DNA of 64,000 bases from Thiothrix caldifontis. Lineage in GTDB: Bacteria > Pseudomonadota > Gammaproteobacteria > Thiotrichales > Thiotrichaceae. The notes under the pieces were generated by a model. The model worked only from the letters and a program-made list of their open reading frames with translations. It was not told the DNA's origin and made no database searches. The translations under genes were made by a program, and so were the position numbers. Shown here in pieces: positions 48,129 to 58,332 of this stretch. The stretch is from positions 1 through 64,000 of the forward strand of contig NZ_FNQP01000013.1 in the NCBI RefSeq assembly GCF_900107695.1, given 5' to 3'. How positions within the stretch are numbered: position 1 is the stretch's first letter; every line of letters starts with the position of its first letter.

Positions 48129-49160
48129 ATGCTAACAACTACTCTTGCGCGTGCTTTGGCGGGCGTTACCCTGTGTACGGCGGTCATGCTCAGTTTGCCT
48201 GTTCAGGCAGGTAAAACGTTGGATACCATCAAGTCCCGCGATCAATTGGTGTGCGGCGTCAATGTGGCACTGGCGGGTTTTTCTTCCGCCGATAGCGAAG
48301 GCAAGTGGAGTGGGATGGATGTGGATTACTGCAAAGCACTCGCAGCAGCCGTGTTAGGCGATGCCAGCAAGGTGAAATACGTCCCCTTGAATGCGCAACA
48401 GCGTTTTACGGCATTGCAATCGGGTGAAATCGACATCTTGTCACGCAATACGACCTGGACGTTGACCCGCGATGCGTCGCTAGGGGCAAACTTTGTCGGC
48501 ACAATTTATTACGATGGACAAGGTTTCATGGTGAAAAAAGAGCTGAAAGTTGCCAGTGCCAAGGAACTGGATGGGGCAACCGTCTGTGTCCAATCCGGCA
48601 CGACGACCGAAAAAAACCTGACTGATTTTGCGCGAGCCAATAAATTGGATATTAAACCGTTGGTGTTTGAAAAAAATGAAGCGGCAACGGGTGCTTACCA
48701 CAGCGGGCGTTGCGAGGCGTATACCACGGATGCGTCAGGCTTGGCAGCGGAGCGTACCATTGCGAAAAATCCTGATGAACACCTGATTTTGCCCGAAATT
48801 ATTTCCAAAGAACCATTGGGGCCGTTGGTACGCCGTGGTGATGACGAGTTCTTTGCCATCAGCAAGTGGGTGTTGAATGCGCTGATCGAAGCCGAAGAAT
48901 ACGGGCTTACCCAAGCCAATTTGGATGAAAAGAAAACCAGCGATGATCCGAATATCCAGCGTATTCTGGGTACAGCGGAAGACATGGGAGCATTGCTGGG
49001 TTTGGATAAGGAATGGGCATACCGAGCCTTGAAAGCGACGGGCAATTACGGCGAAGTTTTCGAGCGCAATGTTGGTAATGATTCCCAACTGAAACTGGAT
49101 CGCGGTTTGAATAAGCTGTGGAATCAGGGCGGGATTTTGTACGCGCCACCGATTCGTTAA
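48129..49160 (+). CDS. aapJ: General amino-acid ABC transporter, substrate-binding protein
   Basis: The start at 48129 gives a signal peptide (LARALAGVTLCTAVMLSLPVQA); AGAGGAA lies just upstream. The mature SBP_bac_3 protein begins KTLDTIKSRDQLVCGVN and has the amino-acid-binding segments NAQQRFTALQSGEIDILSRN and CVQSGTTTEKN. It captures L-amino acids in the periplasm for AapQMP. The length of 343 residues is typical of AapJ. Confidence 0.94.
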   Translation: MLTTTLARALAGVTLCTAVMLSLPVQAGKTLDTIKSRDQLVCGVNVALAGFSSADSEGKWSGMDVDYCKALAAAVLGDASKVKYVPLNAQQRFTALQSGEIDILSRNTTWTLTRDASLGANFVGTIYYDGQGFMVKKELKVASAKELDGATVCVQSGTTTEKNLTDFARANKLDIKPLVFEKNEAATGAYHSGRCEAYTTDASGLAAERTIAKNPDEHLILPEIISKEPLGPLVRRGDDEFFAISKWVLNALIEAEEYGLTQANLDEKKTSDDPNIQRILGTAEDMGALLGLDKEWAYRALKATGNYGEVFERNVGNDSQLKLDRGLNKLWNQGGILYAPPIR

Positions 49161-49168
49161 ACGTGTTA

Positions 49169-50122
49169 ATGAGCTTCTGGCGCAACCAAAAAATACGCGG
49201 TTGGCTCTATCAGCTTGCCGCGTTGTTGCTGGTGGTATTGTGCGTTGCCATTCTCGCCGACAATACGCTGGAAAACATGCGTACCCGTGGCATTCAAAGC
49301 GGCTTCGGCTTCCTGTTGCAACCTGCCGGATTTGACATTAGTGAAAGCCTGTTTGGGTTTGAATCGACGCAACCTTATTGGAAAGCTTTTCTTACCGGCT
49401 TAGGTAATACCCTAAAAGTTGCCCTCATTGGCATTATTCTCACCACTATTCTCGGCGTATTGCTGGGGGTAGGGCGCTTTTCCCAGAATATCCTGATTCG
49501 TGGTTTGTGCCTGATGTATGTGGAAATCTTCCGCAATATCCCACTGTTGTTGCAATTGCTGATGTGGTATCTGTTATTGGTTGAGTTTTTGCCAACTGCA
49601 CGGGAAGCCGACCCTTTTCTCGGCATGTTTCTCACCAAAACAGGCTTAACCTTGCCTTGGTTTGGGGATATGCCGGTCAAGGCCGGATTTGGTATTAAAG
49701 GTGGCATCAATGTTTCGCCGGAATTTCTGGCCTTATTGTTGGGGTTGGTGATTTATACTGCGTCTTACATTGCAGAAATCGTGCGCAGTGGCATTGCTTC
49801 TGTGTCGCGTGGACAGCACGAAGCGGCGCTGGCACTGGGTTTGAGTCGGGGGCAAGCCATGCGTTTGATTCAGTTGCCGCAAGCGTTGCGGGTGATTATT
49901 CCACCGTTGACCAATCAGTATTTGAATCTGACCAAAAACTCTTCGCTCGCAGTAGCGGTGGGCTACCCTGATCTGGTGTCGATTGCGAATACCTCGATCA
50001 ATCAGACGGGGCGGGCGGTGGAGTGTATCGCGGTGATTATGGCGGTTTACCTGACGCTTTCGTTGCTCACTTCCGTACTGATGAATGCTTACAATCGTCG
50101 TGCGGCGATTAAGGAGCGTTAG
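49169..50122 (+). CDS. aapQ: General amino-acid ABC transporter, permease AapQ
   Basis: The 318-residue permease (start at ATG 49169; GTG at 49163 is an alternative) has about 7-8 membrane helices, the long periplasmic insertion after helix 1 that marks AapQ, and the EAA loop EAALALGLSRGQAMRLIQLPQALRV that contacts the ATPase. NSSLAVAVGYPDLVS is the typical C-terminal part. Confidence 0.94.
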   Translation: MSFWRNQKIRGWLYQLAALLLVVLCVAILADNTLENMRTRGIQSGFGFLLQPAGFDISESLFGFESTQPYWKAFLTGLGNTLKVALIGIILTTILGVLLGVGRFSQNILIRGLCLMYVEIFRNIPLLLQLLMWYLLLVEFLPTAREADPFLGMFLTKTGLTLPWFGDMPVKAGFGIKGGINVSPEFLALLLGLVIYTASYIAEIVRSGIASVSRGQHEAALALGLSRGQAMRLIQLPQALRVIIPPLTNQYLNLTKNSSLAVAVGYPDLVSIANTSINQTGRAVECIAVIMAVYLTLSLLTSVLMNAYNRRAAIKER

Positions 50123-50125
50123 GCA

Positions 50126-51169
50126 ATGGCATGGTTACGCGCCAATTTGTTTAATAATATGTTTAACAGTGCGGTAACGCTGCTATTGGGAATGTTGTTG
50201 GTCTACGCGGTTTCGCACCTGTGGGGTTGGGGCATCCATCATGCGGTATGGGCAGCCGATGCGGAGCAATGCAATGCGGCACGTGGCGCGGGCGCGTGTT
50301 GGGGTGTGGTGGCAGAAAAATACCGCGTGATCATTTTCGGGCGTTACCCGTTTGAGGAACAGTGGCGACCGTTCGCGGCGACTTTGTTGCTGATGGCATT
50401 GTTGTTGGCAAGCTGTATGCGGATGTTTTGGAAGCCGTGGTTGGCAGCGTTGTGGCTGGGGGTGTTAGCGGTATTTTTTACCCTGATGCATGGCGGTGTG
50501 TTTGGTCTGAGCGTGGTCACAACCGATCAATGGGGCGGTTTGCCGTTGACCATTTTGCTGGCATCGTTGTCGGTGGTGGGCGCATTTCCGTTGTCGATTT
50601 TGCTGGCATTGGGGCGCATGTCGGCTTTGCCGGTGATCAGGACGCTCTGCACGGTTTATGTGGAACTGATTCGCGGTGTGCCGCTGATTTCGGTGCTGTT
50701 TATGGCATCGTTTCTGTTTCCGCTGTTCATGCCGGAAGGTTTCTCGATTGATGTGCTGCTGCGGGTGTTGGTGGCAATGACGTTGTTTGCGGCGGCGTAT
50801 CTGGCGGAAGTGATTCGCGGTGGTTTGCAGGCGATTCCGCGTGGGCAATACGAAGCGGCGGCATCTTTGGGGCTGACTTACTGGCAGATGCAGCGCAAGA
50901 TTATTTTGCCGCAAGCCTTGGCAACGGTTGTGCCGGGGATCATGAATAACTTCATTTCCACCTTCAAGGATACCTCACTGGTGACGATTGTGAGCCTGTA
51001 CGAGCTGACTGGCTCGTTGGATCTCGCTGTGAACAGCGACCCGAACTGGATGGCGTACAAGCTGGAAGGGTATTTGTTTATCGCGGCGATTTATTTCGTG
51101 TTTTGTTTCAGTTTGTCGCGCTACAGCCAGTGGGTGGAGCGGCAGGTGAATCGGGGGAAGGCGCATTAA
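50126..51169 (+). CDS. aapM: General amino-acid ABC transporter, permease AapM
   Basis: The 347-residue permease has the large loop with CNAARGAGACWGVVAEKYRV and FGRYPFEEQWRP typical of AapM, about eight helices and the EAA loop EAAASLGLTYWQMQRKIILPQAL. It pairs with AapQ to form the channel. It lies 3 bases after aapQ. The expected next gene aapP comes only after an inserted beta-helix gene. Confidence 0.94.
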   Translation: MAWLRANLFNNMFNSAVTLLLGMLLVYAVSHLWGWGIHHAVWAADAEQCNAARGAGACWGVVAEKYRVIIFGRYPFEEQWRPFAATLLLMALLLASCMRMFWKPWLAALWLGVLAVFFTLMHGGVFGLSVVTTDQWGGLPLTILLASLSVVGAFPLSILLALGRMSALPVIRTLCTVYVELIRGVPLISVLFMASFLFPLFMPEGFSIDVLLRVLVAMTLFAAAYLAEVIRGGLQAIPRGQYEAAASLGLTYWQMQRKIILPQALATVVPGIMNNFISTFKDTSLVTIVSLYELTGSLDLAVNSDPNWMAYKLEGYLFIAAIYFVFCFSLSRYSQWVERQVNRGKAH

Positions 51170-51218
51170 TACTTCAGTGTGTTATTTGCAATAAAACTAT
51201 TAATTAATAATTGGGGGA

Positions 51219-52652
51219 GTGATGCATAGACGAACATTTCATCTGTATGCTGGTTTAGGTTTGGCGGGTTTGTTGAGCGATGCTCAGGCCGCATCTGCGG
51301 CAAAATTACCGGTAGTAAATGTCAAACAATACGGTGCGTTGGGGAATGGGATAACCGATGATTATCTTGCCTTGCAGCGGGCGTTCGCACAGATCAATAA
51401 GCAACGCACAGGCGTCTTATATTTTCCGCCCGGTGTTTATCGGATTGGGGTACACAAGGTATCTGACGGGCAGTTTGCCAATAAGGTGACGGATTTGACG
51501 CTTAGCAATTGCACCAACGTATCCATTGCCGGGCAGAACGCCCAGATTGTTTGCGATGGGGGGTGGGTGAGAACGGCTGATTGGGAGTATGAAGGTTTTA
51601 GCTATTCTTATCATGATAGTGTCGGATTGATGTTTACTAGCTGCAAAAACCTCAGTATTGATGGACTGACCTTGGATGGTGGTGCTGGTACTATTACCAA
51701 GCAGGCTACCGCAGAAGGCGCATCTTGTGGCATTTCCCTGAGCGGTTGCTATAAAGTGGCACTGACCAATGTTAACCTTCACCATTGTTGTACTGATGGC
51801 TTGTATGTATAGGAAGCGGGTGAGATCAACAACTTTAAAGTTACCCAATACCTGACAGTGACAAATTGCGTATTTGACCGCAATGCCCGCCAAGGTGTGA
51901 GTATTATCCAGTTGCGTTATGCGACATTTCGCAATTGTACGTTCAGCAATACCGGGGATACGGGGCTGTATGGGTCGCATTCACCTGCTGCGGGTGTCGA
52001 TATTGAGCCAAATTACCGGCATGATGATCCGTCAGGGACGAGTAAAGGTGATCATTCGACCGGTAATATTACCTTTGACAATTGCCGCTTTGTGGATAAT
52101 GAAGGGTTTGAGTTCGTCGCCACCGACAAGTATTCCACCCAAAACCCAGTACAATTGAGCAATTGTTTGTTTAAGAATAGCAAGAAAGCAGATGCGGCTG
52201 TTGTGCCTGCCGCTGCTAATATTACTTTTACCGGTTGTTATTTCGACGAAGTGGCGTTGTGGCCTAGCTATACTTATAGTGAAGATGCAACGTTGACGAA
52301 AGTCAGCAAGTGTCAGTTCAACTCTTCTCAGTCTGCACAGGCGGTGTTGTTGATGGTTGGGGATACTCCCAATGTGCAGGTATCCGGTTGCCAGTTTAAA
52401 CTGGATGCACCCAGTAGTCATACATGGTATCGATTATTTTTGCGTGGTAAACGTATTACGTTCAGTGGTAATACGGTGGCTATCTCCGGCAAGGAAGAAG
52501 ATAAGCAGAACTTTGATATTGTGGCGATTCTGGAGACTCAGAAATTGAGTAACAATACGTTTTTTGCGGATGCTCCTAGTAATATGTATATAGCAGCCGC
52601 TAAAACAGGGGTGACAGGTAACAAGTTGAAGAACCTTTTTTTGTATCGTTAG
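51219..52652 (+). pseudogene. Exported right-handed beta-helix (pectate-lyase-superfamily) protein, interrupted by an in-frame TAG
   Basis: Two open stretches, 51219-51812 and from 51813 to 52652, are in the same frame and separated only by a TAG at 51810-51812. Together they encode 477 residues. The N-terminus has a Tat-like or Sec signal (HRRTFHLYAGLGLAGLL). VVNVKQYGALGNGITDD is the standard start of pectate-lyase-3-type beta helices, and repeating short Cys/Asn strands (LSNCTNVSIAG, FRNCTFSNT, VSGCQF) run on both sides of the stop. The downstream half has no good start, so it is not a separate gene. Either a fresh nonsense mutation, a sequencing error or read-through. It breaks the aap operon between aapM and aapP. 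Confidence 0.85.
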
Positions 52653-52682
52653 CATTATACAAACGGATAAGTGAGTGCATTA

Positions 52683-53426
52683 ATGCCTGATTACATGATC
52701 GAATTCGCCAAAGTCAACAAATGGTACGGCAACCACTTCCACGTCTTGCGTGACATCGACTTGCAGGTGCGCAAGGGTGAACGCATTGTCATTTGCGGCC
52801 CATCCGGTTCCGGCAAATCCACCCTAATCCGCTGTATCAACCGTTTGGAAGCCCATCAGCAGGGCAAGCTGACGGTGGATGGTTTGGAACTCAGCGACGA
52901 CGTGAAAGTGCTGCACGAAGTGCGCCGCAAAGTCGGCATGGTATTCCAGCAATTCAACCTGTTCCCGCATTTGACTGTGCTGGAAAACCTCACGCTTGCG
53001 CCGATTCAGGTCAACAAACTCTCCAAAGCCGAGGCGGAAGAACGTGCCATGACGCAACTCAGGCGGGTACAGATTGCCGAACAAGCGCACAAATACCCGC
53101 TGCAACTCTCCGGCGGGCAGCAACAGCGCGTTGCTATTGCGCGTACCTTATGCCTGACCCCGCAAGTGCTGCTGTTCGACGAACCTACCTCCGCGCTTGA
53201 CCCTGAAATGATCAAGGAAGTGCTGGATGTGATGACCGAACTCGCCGAACAGGGCATTACCATGCTGTGCGTTACCCACGAAATGGGCTTTGCCAAATCG
53301 GTAGCCGATCGCGTGATTTTCATGGATGCGGGGCAAATCGTGGAGGAAAACAACCCGCACGATTTCTTCAACCGCCCGCGCAACGAGCGCACGCAGGCAT
53401 TTTTGGCGAAGATTTTGGCGCATTGA
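52683..53426 (+). CDS. aapP: General amino-acid ABC transporter, ATP-binding protein
   Basis: The start is uncertain among GTG 52671, ATG 52683 and ATG 52695; about 247 residues from 52683. Walker [15 protein letters not shown] loop [11 protein letters not shown], signature [12 protein letters not shown], Walker [15 protein letters not shown] and switch His in VTHEMGFA are all intact. It powers the AapQM permease. It lies 30 bases past the interrupted beta-helix gene, so it may be co-transcribed or need its own promoter. Confidence 0.95.
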   Translation: MPDYMIEFAKVNKWYGNHFHVLRDIDLQVRKGERIVICGPSGSGKSTLIRCINRLEAHQQGKLTVDGLELSDDVKVLHEVRRKVGMVFQQFNLFPHLTVLENLTLAPIQVNKLSKAEAEERAMTQLRRVQIAEQAHKYPLQLSGGQQQRVAIARTLCLTPQVLLFDEPTSALDPEMIKEVLDVMTELAEQGITMLCVTHEMGFAKSVADRVIFMDAGQIVEENNPHDFFNRPRNERTQAFLAKILAH

Positions 53427-53452
53427 TCAGCCGTTGCGCCAGTCTGTGGCAA

Positions 53453-54964
53453 TTAGTGTGCTAAACGTGCATCAATAATCTTTTTCCATTGTGCAGGGCC
53501 GGTGGTATGCACCGACTCACCATTGCTATCGACAGCAACGGTGACTGGCATATCCTTGACCTCGAACTCATAAATGGCTTCCATGCCCAGTTCGGGGAAT
53601 GCCAGCACTTTTGCGCCAGTAATCGCTTTGGACACCAAATACGCCGCCCCACCGACTGCCATCAGGTACACCGCACCGAATTCCTTGATCGCGTCAATCG
53701 CAATCGGCCCACGTTCGGATTTGCCGATCATGCCCAGCAAGCCGGTTTGTTGCAGGATTTGACGGGTGAATTTATCCATACGGGTGGAAGTGGTAGGGCC
53801 AGCAGGGCCGACGACTTCATCACGCACCGGATCAACGGGGCCAACGTAGTAAATGAAGCGTCCTTTCAAATCAACTGGTAGCGCTTCGCCTTTGTTGAGC
53901 ATGTCGATCATGCGCTTGTGCGCCGCATCACGCCCGGTCAACATTTTGCCAGACAGTAATACGGTTTCGCCCGGTTTCAAGTTGCGTACTTGCTCTGGGG
54001 TGATGGTATCGAGGTTGACGCGGGTGGCTGATGCACCACCTGCTAGCGAGATTTGCGGCCAGTTGGATAAGTCTGGCGGGGTTTGCAAGGATGCATCCGA
54101 ACCGTCCAGCACGAAATGGGTGTGGCGCGTCGCTGCACAGTTGGGGATCATGCACACGGGCAAAGATGCAGCGTGCGTCGGGTAGTCTTTGATTTTGACA
54201 TCCAGCACGGTGGTCAAGCCGCCCAAACCTTGTGCGCCAATACCGAGTTGATTGACCTTTTCGTAGAGTTCCAGACGCAATTCTTCGACGCGGTTTTGTG
54301 CACCACGGGCTTGCAGTTCCTGAATGTCGATGGGTTCCATCAGCACTTCTTTTGCCAATACAGCGGCTTTTTCAGCCGTGCCGCCAATGCCAATGCCGAG
54401 CATTCCCGGCGGACACCAGCCTGCTCCCATCGTTGGCACGGTTTTCAACACCCAATCCACAATGCTGTCAGAGGGGTTAAGCATAACCATTTTAGATTTG
54501 TTTTCAGAACCGCCGCCTTTGGCTGCCACGTCAAACGACACGGTGTCGCCGGGGACGATTTCGTAATGAATCACCGCTGGCGTATTGTCTTTGGTGTTTT
54601 TTCGCGCACCCGCAGGGTCGGCGAGGATGGAGGCACGCAATACGTTATCAGGGTTCAAGTACGCACGGCGCACGCCTTCGTTGATCATGTCGGAGAGGCT
54701 CATCTCACCTTCCCACTGCACGTTCATACCAACTTTGACGAATACGGTGACGATGCCGGTATCTTGGCAAATCGGGCGGTGGCCTTCGGCACACATGCGC
54801 GAATTGACGAGGATTTGCGCAATAGAATCCTTCGCCGCTGGTGATTCTTCACGTTCCCACGCCTTGTGCATCGCTTCGATGAAGTCGATGGGGTGGTAAT
54901 ATGAAATGAATTGCAACGCATCCGCCACACTGGCAATTACGTCGTCTTGCTTAATAATGGTCAT
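53453..54964 (-). CDS. fumA: Class I fumarate hydratase (iron-sulfur)
   Basis: The start at 54964 (504 residues) has GGGAGT 8 bases upstream; 20 further codons are open but unlike the family. The enzyme hydrates fumarate to malate in the TCA cycle. The three cluster cysteines are probably in PICQDTGIV, MIPNCAATRHTHF and a third in GWCPPGMLGIGIGG. The C-terminal beta domain has GKMLTGRDAAHKRM and GPTTSTRMD. Class I enzymes are oxygen-sensitive, which fits a low-oxygen lifestyle. Confidence 0.94.
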   Translation of the reverse strand: MTIIKQDDVIASVADALQFISYYHPIDFIEAMHKAWEREESPAAKDSIAQILVNSRMCAEGHRPICQDTGIVTVFVKVGMNVQWEGEMSLSDMINEGVRRAYLNPDNVLRASILADPAGARKNTKDNTPAVIHYEIVPGDTVSFDVAAKGGGSENKSKMVMLNPSDSIVDWVLKTVPTMGAGWCPPGMLGIGIGGTAEKAAVLAKEVLMEPIDIQELQARGAQNRVEELRLELYEKVNQLGIGAQGLGGLTTVLDVKIKDYPTHAASLPVCMIPNCAATRHTHFVLDGSDASLQTPPDLSNWPQISLAGGASATRVNLDTITPEQVRNLKPGETVLLSGKMLTGRDAAHKRMIDMLNKGEALPVDLKGRFIYYVGPVDPVRDEVVGPAGPTTSTRMDKFTRQILQQTGLLGMIGKSERGPIAIDAIKEFGAVYLMAVGGAAYLVSKAITGAKVLAFPELGMEAIYEFEVKDMPVTVAVDSNGESVHTTGPAQWKKIIDARLAH

Positions 54965-55066
54965 GGCTCTACTCCCTTGATGGTTAATCAACTGCGGGCG
55001 GCGACTGTTTTTGTTGTGGTGCACAATCGTAGGTGAAAATGCGCGTGAATACCATGATTTCGTGTG

Positions 55067-55810
55067 CTATTTCATCTGTTGAATGTAGGCTTTTGCGAAG
55101 CGTTTGCCTAATTCCATTTGGCCCGCAGCATCGTAGTGAATGCCATCAATCTGCTTACCTAAACCGTCGCTAGACACCATCAACGCACGCGGTAATTGTT
55201 GCTGTGCCGCTTGCTGCTGGCTACGTACCGCTGCAATGGATTCGGCATGTTTCTCGTGTTCCAGATTAATTTGCCCGTAAATGAATAAACTATTGGGGGC
55301 AGCCAAATCCGTGCGCAATTGTGTCACCAATGTGGTCAGGCGCTTGCCGTATTGTTGGGCGACACCGATGGATTCTTGTGCATCGCTCTCCCCTTGCATC
55401 CATAGAATCGCATCTGCCTGCAAGGTTGTGTCTTTGGGGGTAGCAAAACCCACTTGGCGTAGCAAGGCTTTATAAAGCGCCTGATCAGGCTGCCATTGCT
55501 GGATCAGGCTGCCCGATGCGGCTTGCTTGACAAGGATAATGGTGTCGTTGGGGAAAGCGCGGGCAACTTCGTGCGCAAAGCTGACTTCGGGGCCAAACCA
55601 TGCAAATTTTGCCAGTGGGTGTTCGCGCCCTTGGTAGAAATATTTCACATTCGCCGGGGTGGTTTTGTAGGTGGCAGGCAGTTCACTCACTTTGCCACGC
55701 CCCATCATGTTGGATTGTCCGGCGAGTAAAATCAGCCGGTCTTTTGCCCAGATAGCGGGTGTCTGTGCCAGCAGTAAGAGCGCCAGCAAGGGCATCCAGA
55801 AGAATCGCAT
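55067..55810 (-). CDS. Exported SASA/SGNH-type carbohydrate esterase
   Basis: The start at 55810 gives a signal peptide (RFFWMPLLALLLLAQTPAIWA). The 247-residue protein has the family blocks: ILLAGQSNMMGRG (nucleophile Ser), the WMQGESDA oxyanion/helix block and DGIHYDAAGQ (catalytic Asp and His). Such enzymes (carbohydrate esterase 6 / sialate O-acetylesterase type) remove acetyl groups from polysaccharides. Divergent from tsaD; target unknown. Confidence 0.88.
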   Translation of the reverse strand: MRFFWMPLLALLLLAQTPAIWAKDRLILLAGQSNMMGRGKVSELPATYKTTPANVKYFYQGREHPLAKFAWFGPEVSFAHEVARAFPNDTIILVKQAASGSLIQQWQPDQALYKALLRQVGFATPKDTTLQADAILWMQGESDAQESIGVAQQYGKRLTTLVTQLRTDLAAPNSLFIYGQINLEHEKHAESIAAVRSQQQAAQQQLPRALMVSSDGLGKQIDGIHYDAAGQMELGKRFAKAYIQQMK

Positions 55811-55890
55811 GTTTCCAATACCTTGTTTTGTCATCGCGCAACTTTAGCATATATACTGCCGTTCATCTTGTTTAACCCCAGAAGACCCTC

Positions 55891-56892
55891 ATGCGCGTAC
55901 TTGGAATTGAAAGCTCTTGTGATGAAACCGGCGTGGCGTTGTACGACACCGACAAAGGCTTGTTGGCGCATCGCTTGTTCAGCCAAATTGCGATGCACGC
56001 TGAATACGGTGGCGTGGTGCCGGAATTGGCATCGCGGGATCATATTCGCCGCGTGTTGCCCTTGCTGCGCGAGGCGTTGGTGGATGCTGATATGACAATG
56101 GCGGATATTGATGGCATTGCCTACACCGCAGGGCCGGGGCTGATTGGCGCATTGCTGACGGGCGCTTCGATTGCGCGGTCGATGGCCTGGGGCTTGAATG
56201 TCCCCGCCGTGGGCGTGCATCACATGGAGGGGCATTTGCTCGCGCCGATGTTGGAAGAAAACCCGCCAGAATTGCCGTTTGTGGCGTTGCTGGTGTCAGG
56301 TGGGCATACCATGCTGGTGGATGTGCCGCGCATTGGTGAATATCACATTCTAGGCGAAAGCGTGGATGACGCGGCGGGTGAAGCGTTTGATAAGACCGCC
56401 AAACTGATGGGCCTAGAGTATCCGGGGGGGCCTTTACTGGCAAAGCTGGCGGAACAAGGGCGTGAGGGGGTGTACAAATTTCCACGCCCAATGGTGGATC
56501 GACCAGGCTGTGATTTCAGCTTCAGCGGCTTAAAGACGTTTTCACTGACGACTTGGCAGAAGTCTGGGCAGACGGAACAGGATAAAGCAGATATTGCGCG
56601 AGCGTTTGAGGAAGCAGTGGTAGATACGCTGTTTATCAAATGTCGGCGGGCGTTGGAACAGGCGGGGCGCAAGCGGCTGGTGGTGGCGGGTGGCGTGGGC
56701 GCAAACCGACGCTTGCGGGCACGATTGGCAGAGTTGCCGGGAGAAGTGTATTTCCCGCGTCTGGCATTTTGCACCGATAACGGTGCAATGATTGCGTATG
56801 CGGGCGCATTACGTTTGAAGGCAGGTGCGAATGAAGCGGCGGTGATTCAAGCCAAACCACGTTGGCCGCTAACTCAGTTAGCGGCACTGTAG
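55891..56892 (+). CDS. tsaD: tRNA N6-threonylcarbamoyladenosine transferase TsaD
   Basis: The 333-residue enzyme transfers threonylcarbamoyl to A37 of tRNAs reading ANN codons, together with TsaBCE. Motifs: [40 protein letters not shown] (metal His residues), [12 protein letters not shown] and the late [12 protein letters not shown]. Length typical. Confidence 0.97.
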   Translation: MRVLGIESSCDETGVALYDTDKGLLAHRLFSQIAMHAEYGGVVPELASRDHIRRVLPLLREALVDADMTMADIDGIAYTAGPGLIGALLTGASIARSMAWGLNVPAVGVHHMEGHLLAPMLEENPPELPFVALLVSGGHTMLVDVPRIGEYHILGESVDDAAGEAFDKTAKLMGLEYPGGPLLAKLAEQGREGVYKFPRPMVDRPGCDFSFSGLKTFSLTTWQKSGQTEQDKADIARAFEEAVVDTLFIKCRRALEQAGRKRLVVAGGVGANRRLRARLAELPGEVYFPRLAFCTDNGAMIAYAGALRLKAGANEAAVIQAKPRWPLTQLAAL

Positions 56893-56902
56893 TATAGCGG
56901 TG

Positions 56903-58078
56903 TTATTGTCCTGTTCCGATGCTGGGCACATGCTTCACATCGCGATTGCTAGTTAAGCGCTTCCCTAAGTTGATGCCGGGAATTTCTATTGCCTGATGTA
57001 GCAGGTAGGCAACTGGAATAATAATGGTCAGTGAAATAGATGATGCCACTGCAAAACGGCTTAACGCTCCTATGGCATGAAAGTGATCCCAAGCCAATAG
57101 TTGCTGCACAACAAAGTAAGCAATGGGTAAATGGACTAGGTAAACGCCATAGGAAATATCACCTAAAAATCTAAATAATTTTTTCTCAAGTAAGCCATTA
57201 ATGGCTAGTACCAGCTTATGTTGGGAAAGTACGAGCACTGCGATACTGAGAGCAATAATGATCACATATTTATTCAGCAATAGCAGAGGTAATAAAAATA
57301 CTAACCAGTAAGGGCTGCGTAACAGGATTTTTCTGTCCACATATTTGCACAGATAGCCCAGTGCCATGCCTGCGACGAAGACATGAAATTTGAATGGCAA
57401 GAAACTCGGTTGCGGGTAGTTGCCGAGTAAACCATTATCTAAGTAGAGACCAAACAGCTTTTCAAAGGTAAGTACAGCAAGAATTGCTATAGCCAACACA
57501 TAAAATACCCGTGAAGGTTTGAAAAATACTAACAGTAGTGGAAATACAAAGTAAAATTGCATCTCCAGACTGAGGCTCCAGTCAGGTAAACTGTTATTAC
57601 TGGCGTATTGAGGGAATGCCCCAAACACAAACGTAATATGGCTTAACAGATTTTGAATCGAGAATGAGTGGTCTGTTGGGGAGACATAGGCATTGAGTGC
57701 GTCAATCCATGGTGGCGGAAATGCTGCTTCAATATTTTTTACCCATGTTTGAAATTCGGTACCGATAACAAACGAAATAGGCAGTAAAAAATAATACAGT
57801 GGTGCTATGCGAAAAAATCGGCGAATCCAAAACTTTTTGGCTTCAGGCCATTGAAACGTCGTGCTTGCATCACCTATCACACGACCGGATGACAGCGTGT
57901 AGTTTGAATAATGATACATCATGAGGAAGCCGGAAATGAGCATAAATAGATCGACAGCTAATGCTGGTGAGCTTACGAGTGGTATTGTAGCGCCGACAGC
58001 AAAACAGATATGACCGAAGAACACCCAAAGTGCTAATCCGCCTCTTATCCCATCAAGACAGGCTATGTGTTTTCTCAT
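56903..58078 (-). CDS. Membrane acyltransferase, acyltransferase-3 family (OafA-like)
   Basis: The 391-residue protein has about ten membrane helices and the family start IACLDGIRGGLALWVFFGHI, with SLEMQFYFVFPLL in the middle. Enzymes of this family O-acylate sugars of lipopolysaccharide, exopolysaccharide or Nod factors. The nearby SASA esterase could act on such groups, but that is conjecture. A perfect CRP-type palindrome lies about 94 bases upstream. Confidence 0.9.
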   Translation of the reverse strand: MRKHIACLDGIRGGLALWVFFGHICFAVGATIPLVSSPALAVDLFMLISGFLMMYHYSNYTLSSGRVIGDASTTFQWPEAKKFWIRRFFRIAPLYYFLLPISFVIGTEFQTWVKNIEAAFPPPWIDALNAYVSPTDHSFSIQNLLSHITFVFGAFPQYASNNSLPDWSLSLEMQFYFVFPLLLVFFKPSRVFYVLAIAILAVLTFEKLFGLYLDNGLLGNYPQPSFLPFKFHVFVAGMALGYLCKYVDRKILLRSPYWLVFLLPLLLLNKYVIIIALSIAVLVLSQHKLVLAINGLLEKKLFRFLGDISYGVYLVHLPIAYFVVQQLLAWDHFHAIGALSRFAVASSISLTIIIPVAYLLHQAIEIPGINLGKRLTSNRDVKHVPSIGTGQ

Positions 58079-58171
58079 ATCTATTACTCCCGGTTTTGCC
58101 CATGAACATGGTTACAGATGTAGCCACAAGAAATTACTTATCCAATTATAAAAATTAGTTTAATTAATCGT

Positions 58172-58187
58172 TGTGATGTCAATCACA
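58172..58187. promoter_or_regulatory. CRP/Vfr-like palindrome in a divergent promoter region
   Basis: TGTGATGTCAATCACA matches the CRP core TGTGA-N6-TCACA exactly. It lies in the 254-base gap between the acyltransferase gene (minus, 94 bases away) and the DUF6394 gene (plus, 146 bases away), with AT-rich flanks. Either or both genes could be controlled by a CRP-family regulator. Confidence 0.5.
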
Positions 58188-58332
58188 TTATTTTAATTAT
58201 TCATTAATGTCGTGTATGAGGTGCATAGTGAGAGTCATTGTTGTTGTGGTTTATGCCTGCTATTGAAAACTTGGCTGGCAAGCCAGTAGTGCTATCGTCT
58301 ATGCTTGAGATTGATTTTGTTCAGGGATTGTT

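Noticed and set aside
51858-52652. An independent gene in the second half of the beta-helix locus
   Set aside because: It is in the same frame as the first half, has no ribosome site, and its GTG start lies mid-strand of the beta helix.
54083-54844. Long plus-strand frame (253 residues) opposite the fumarase gene
   Set aside because: Shadow of the fumarase codon pattern, with unusual Cys/His/Phe composition and no start signal.
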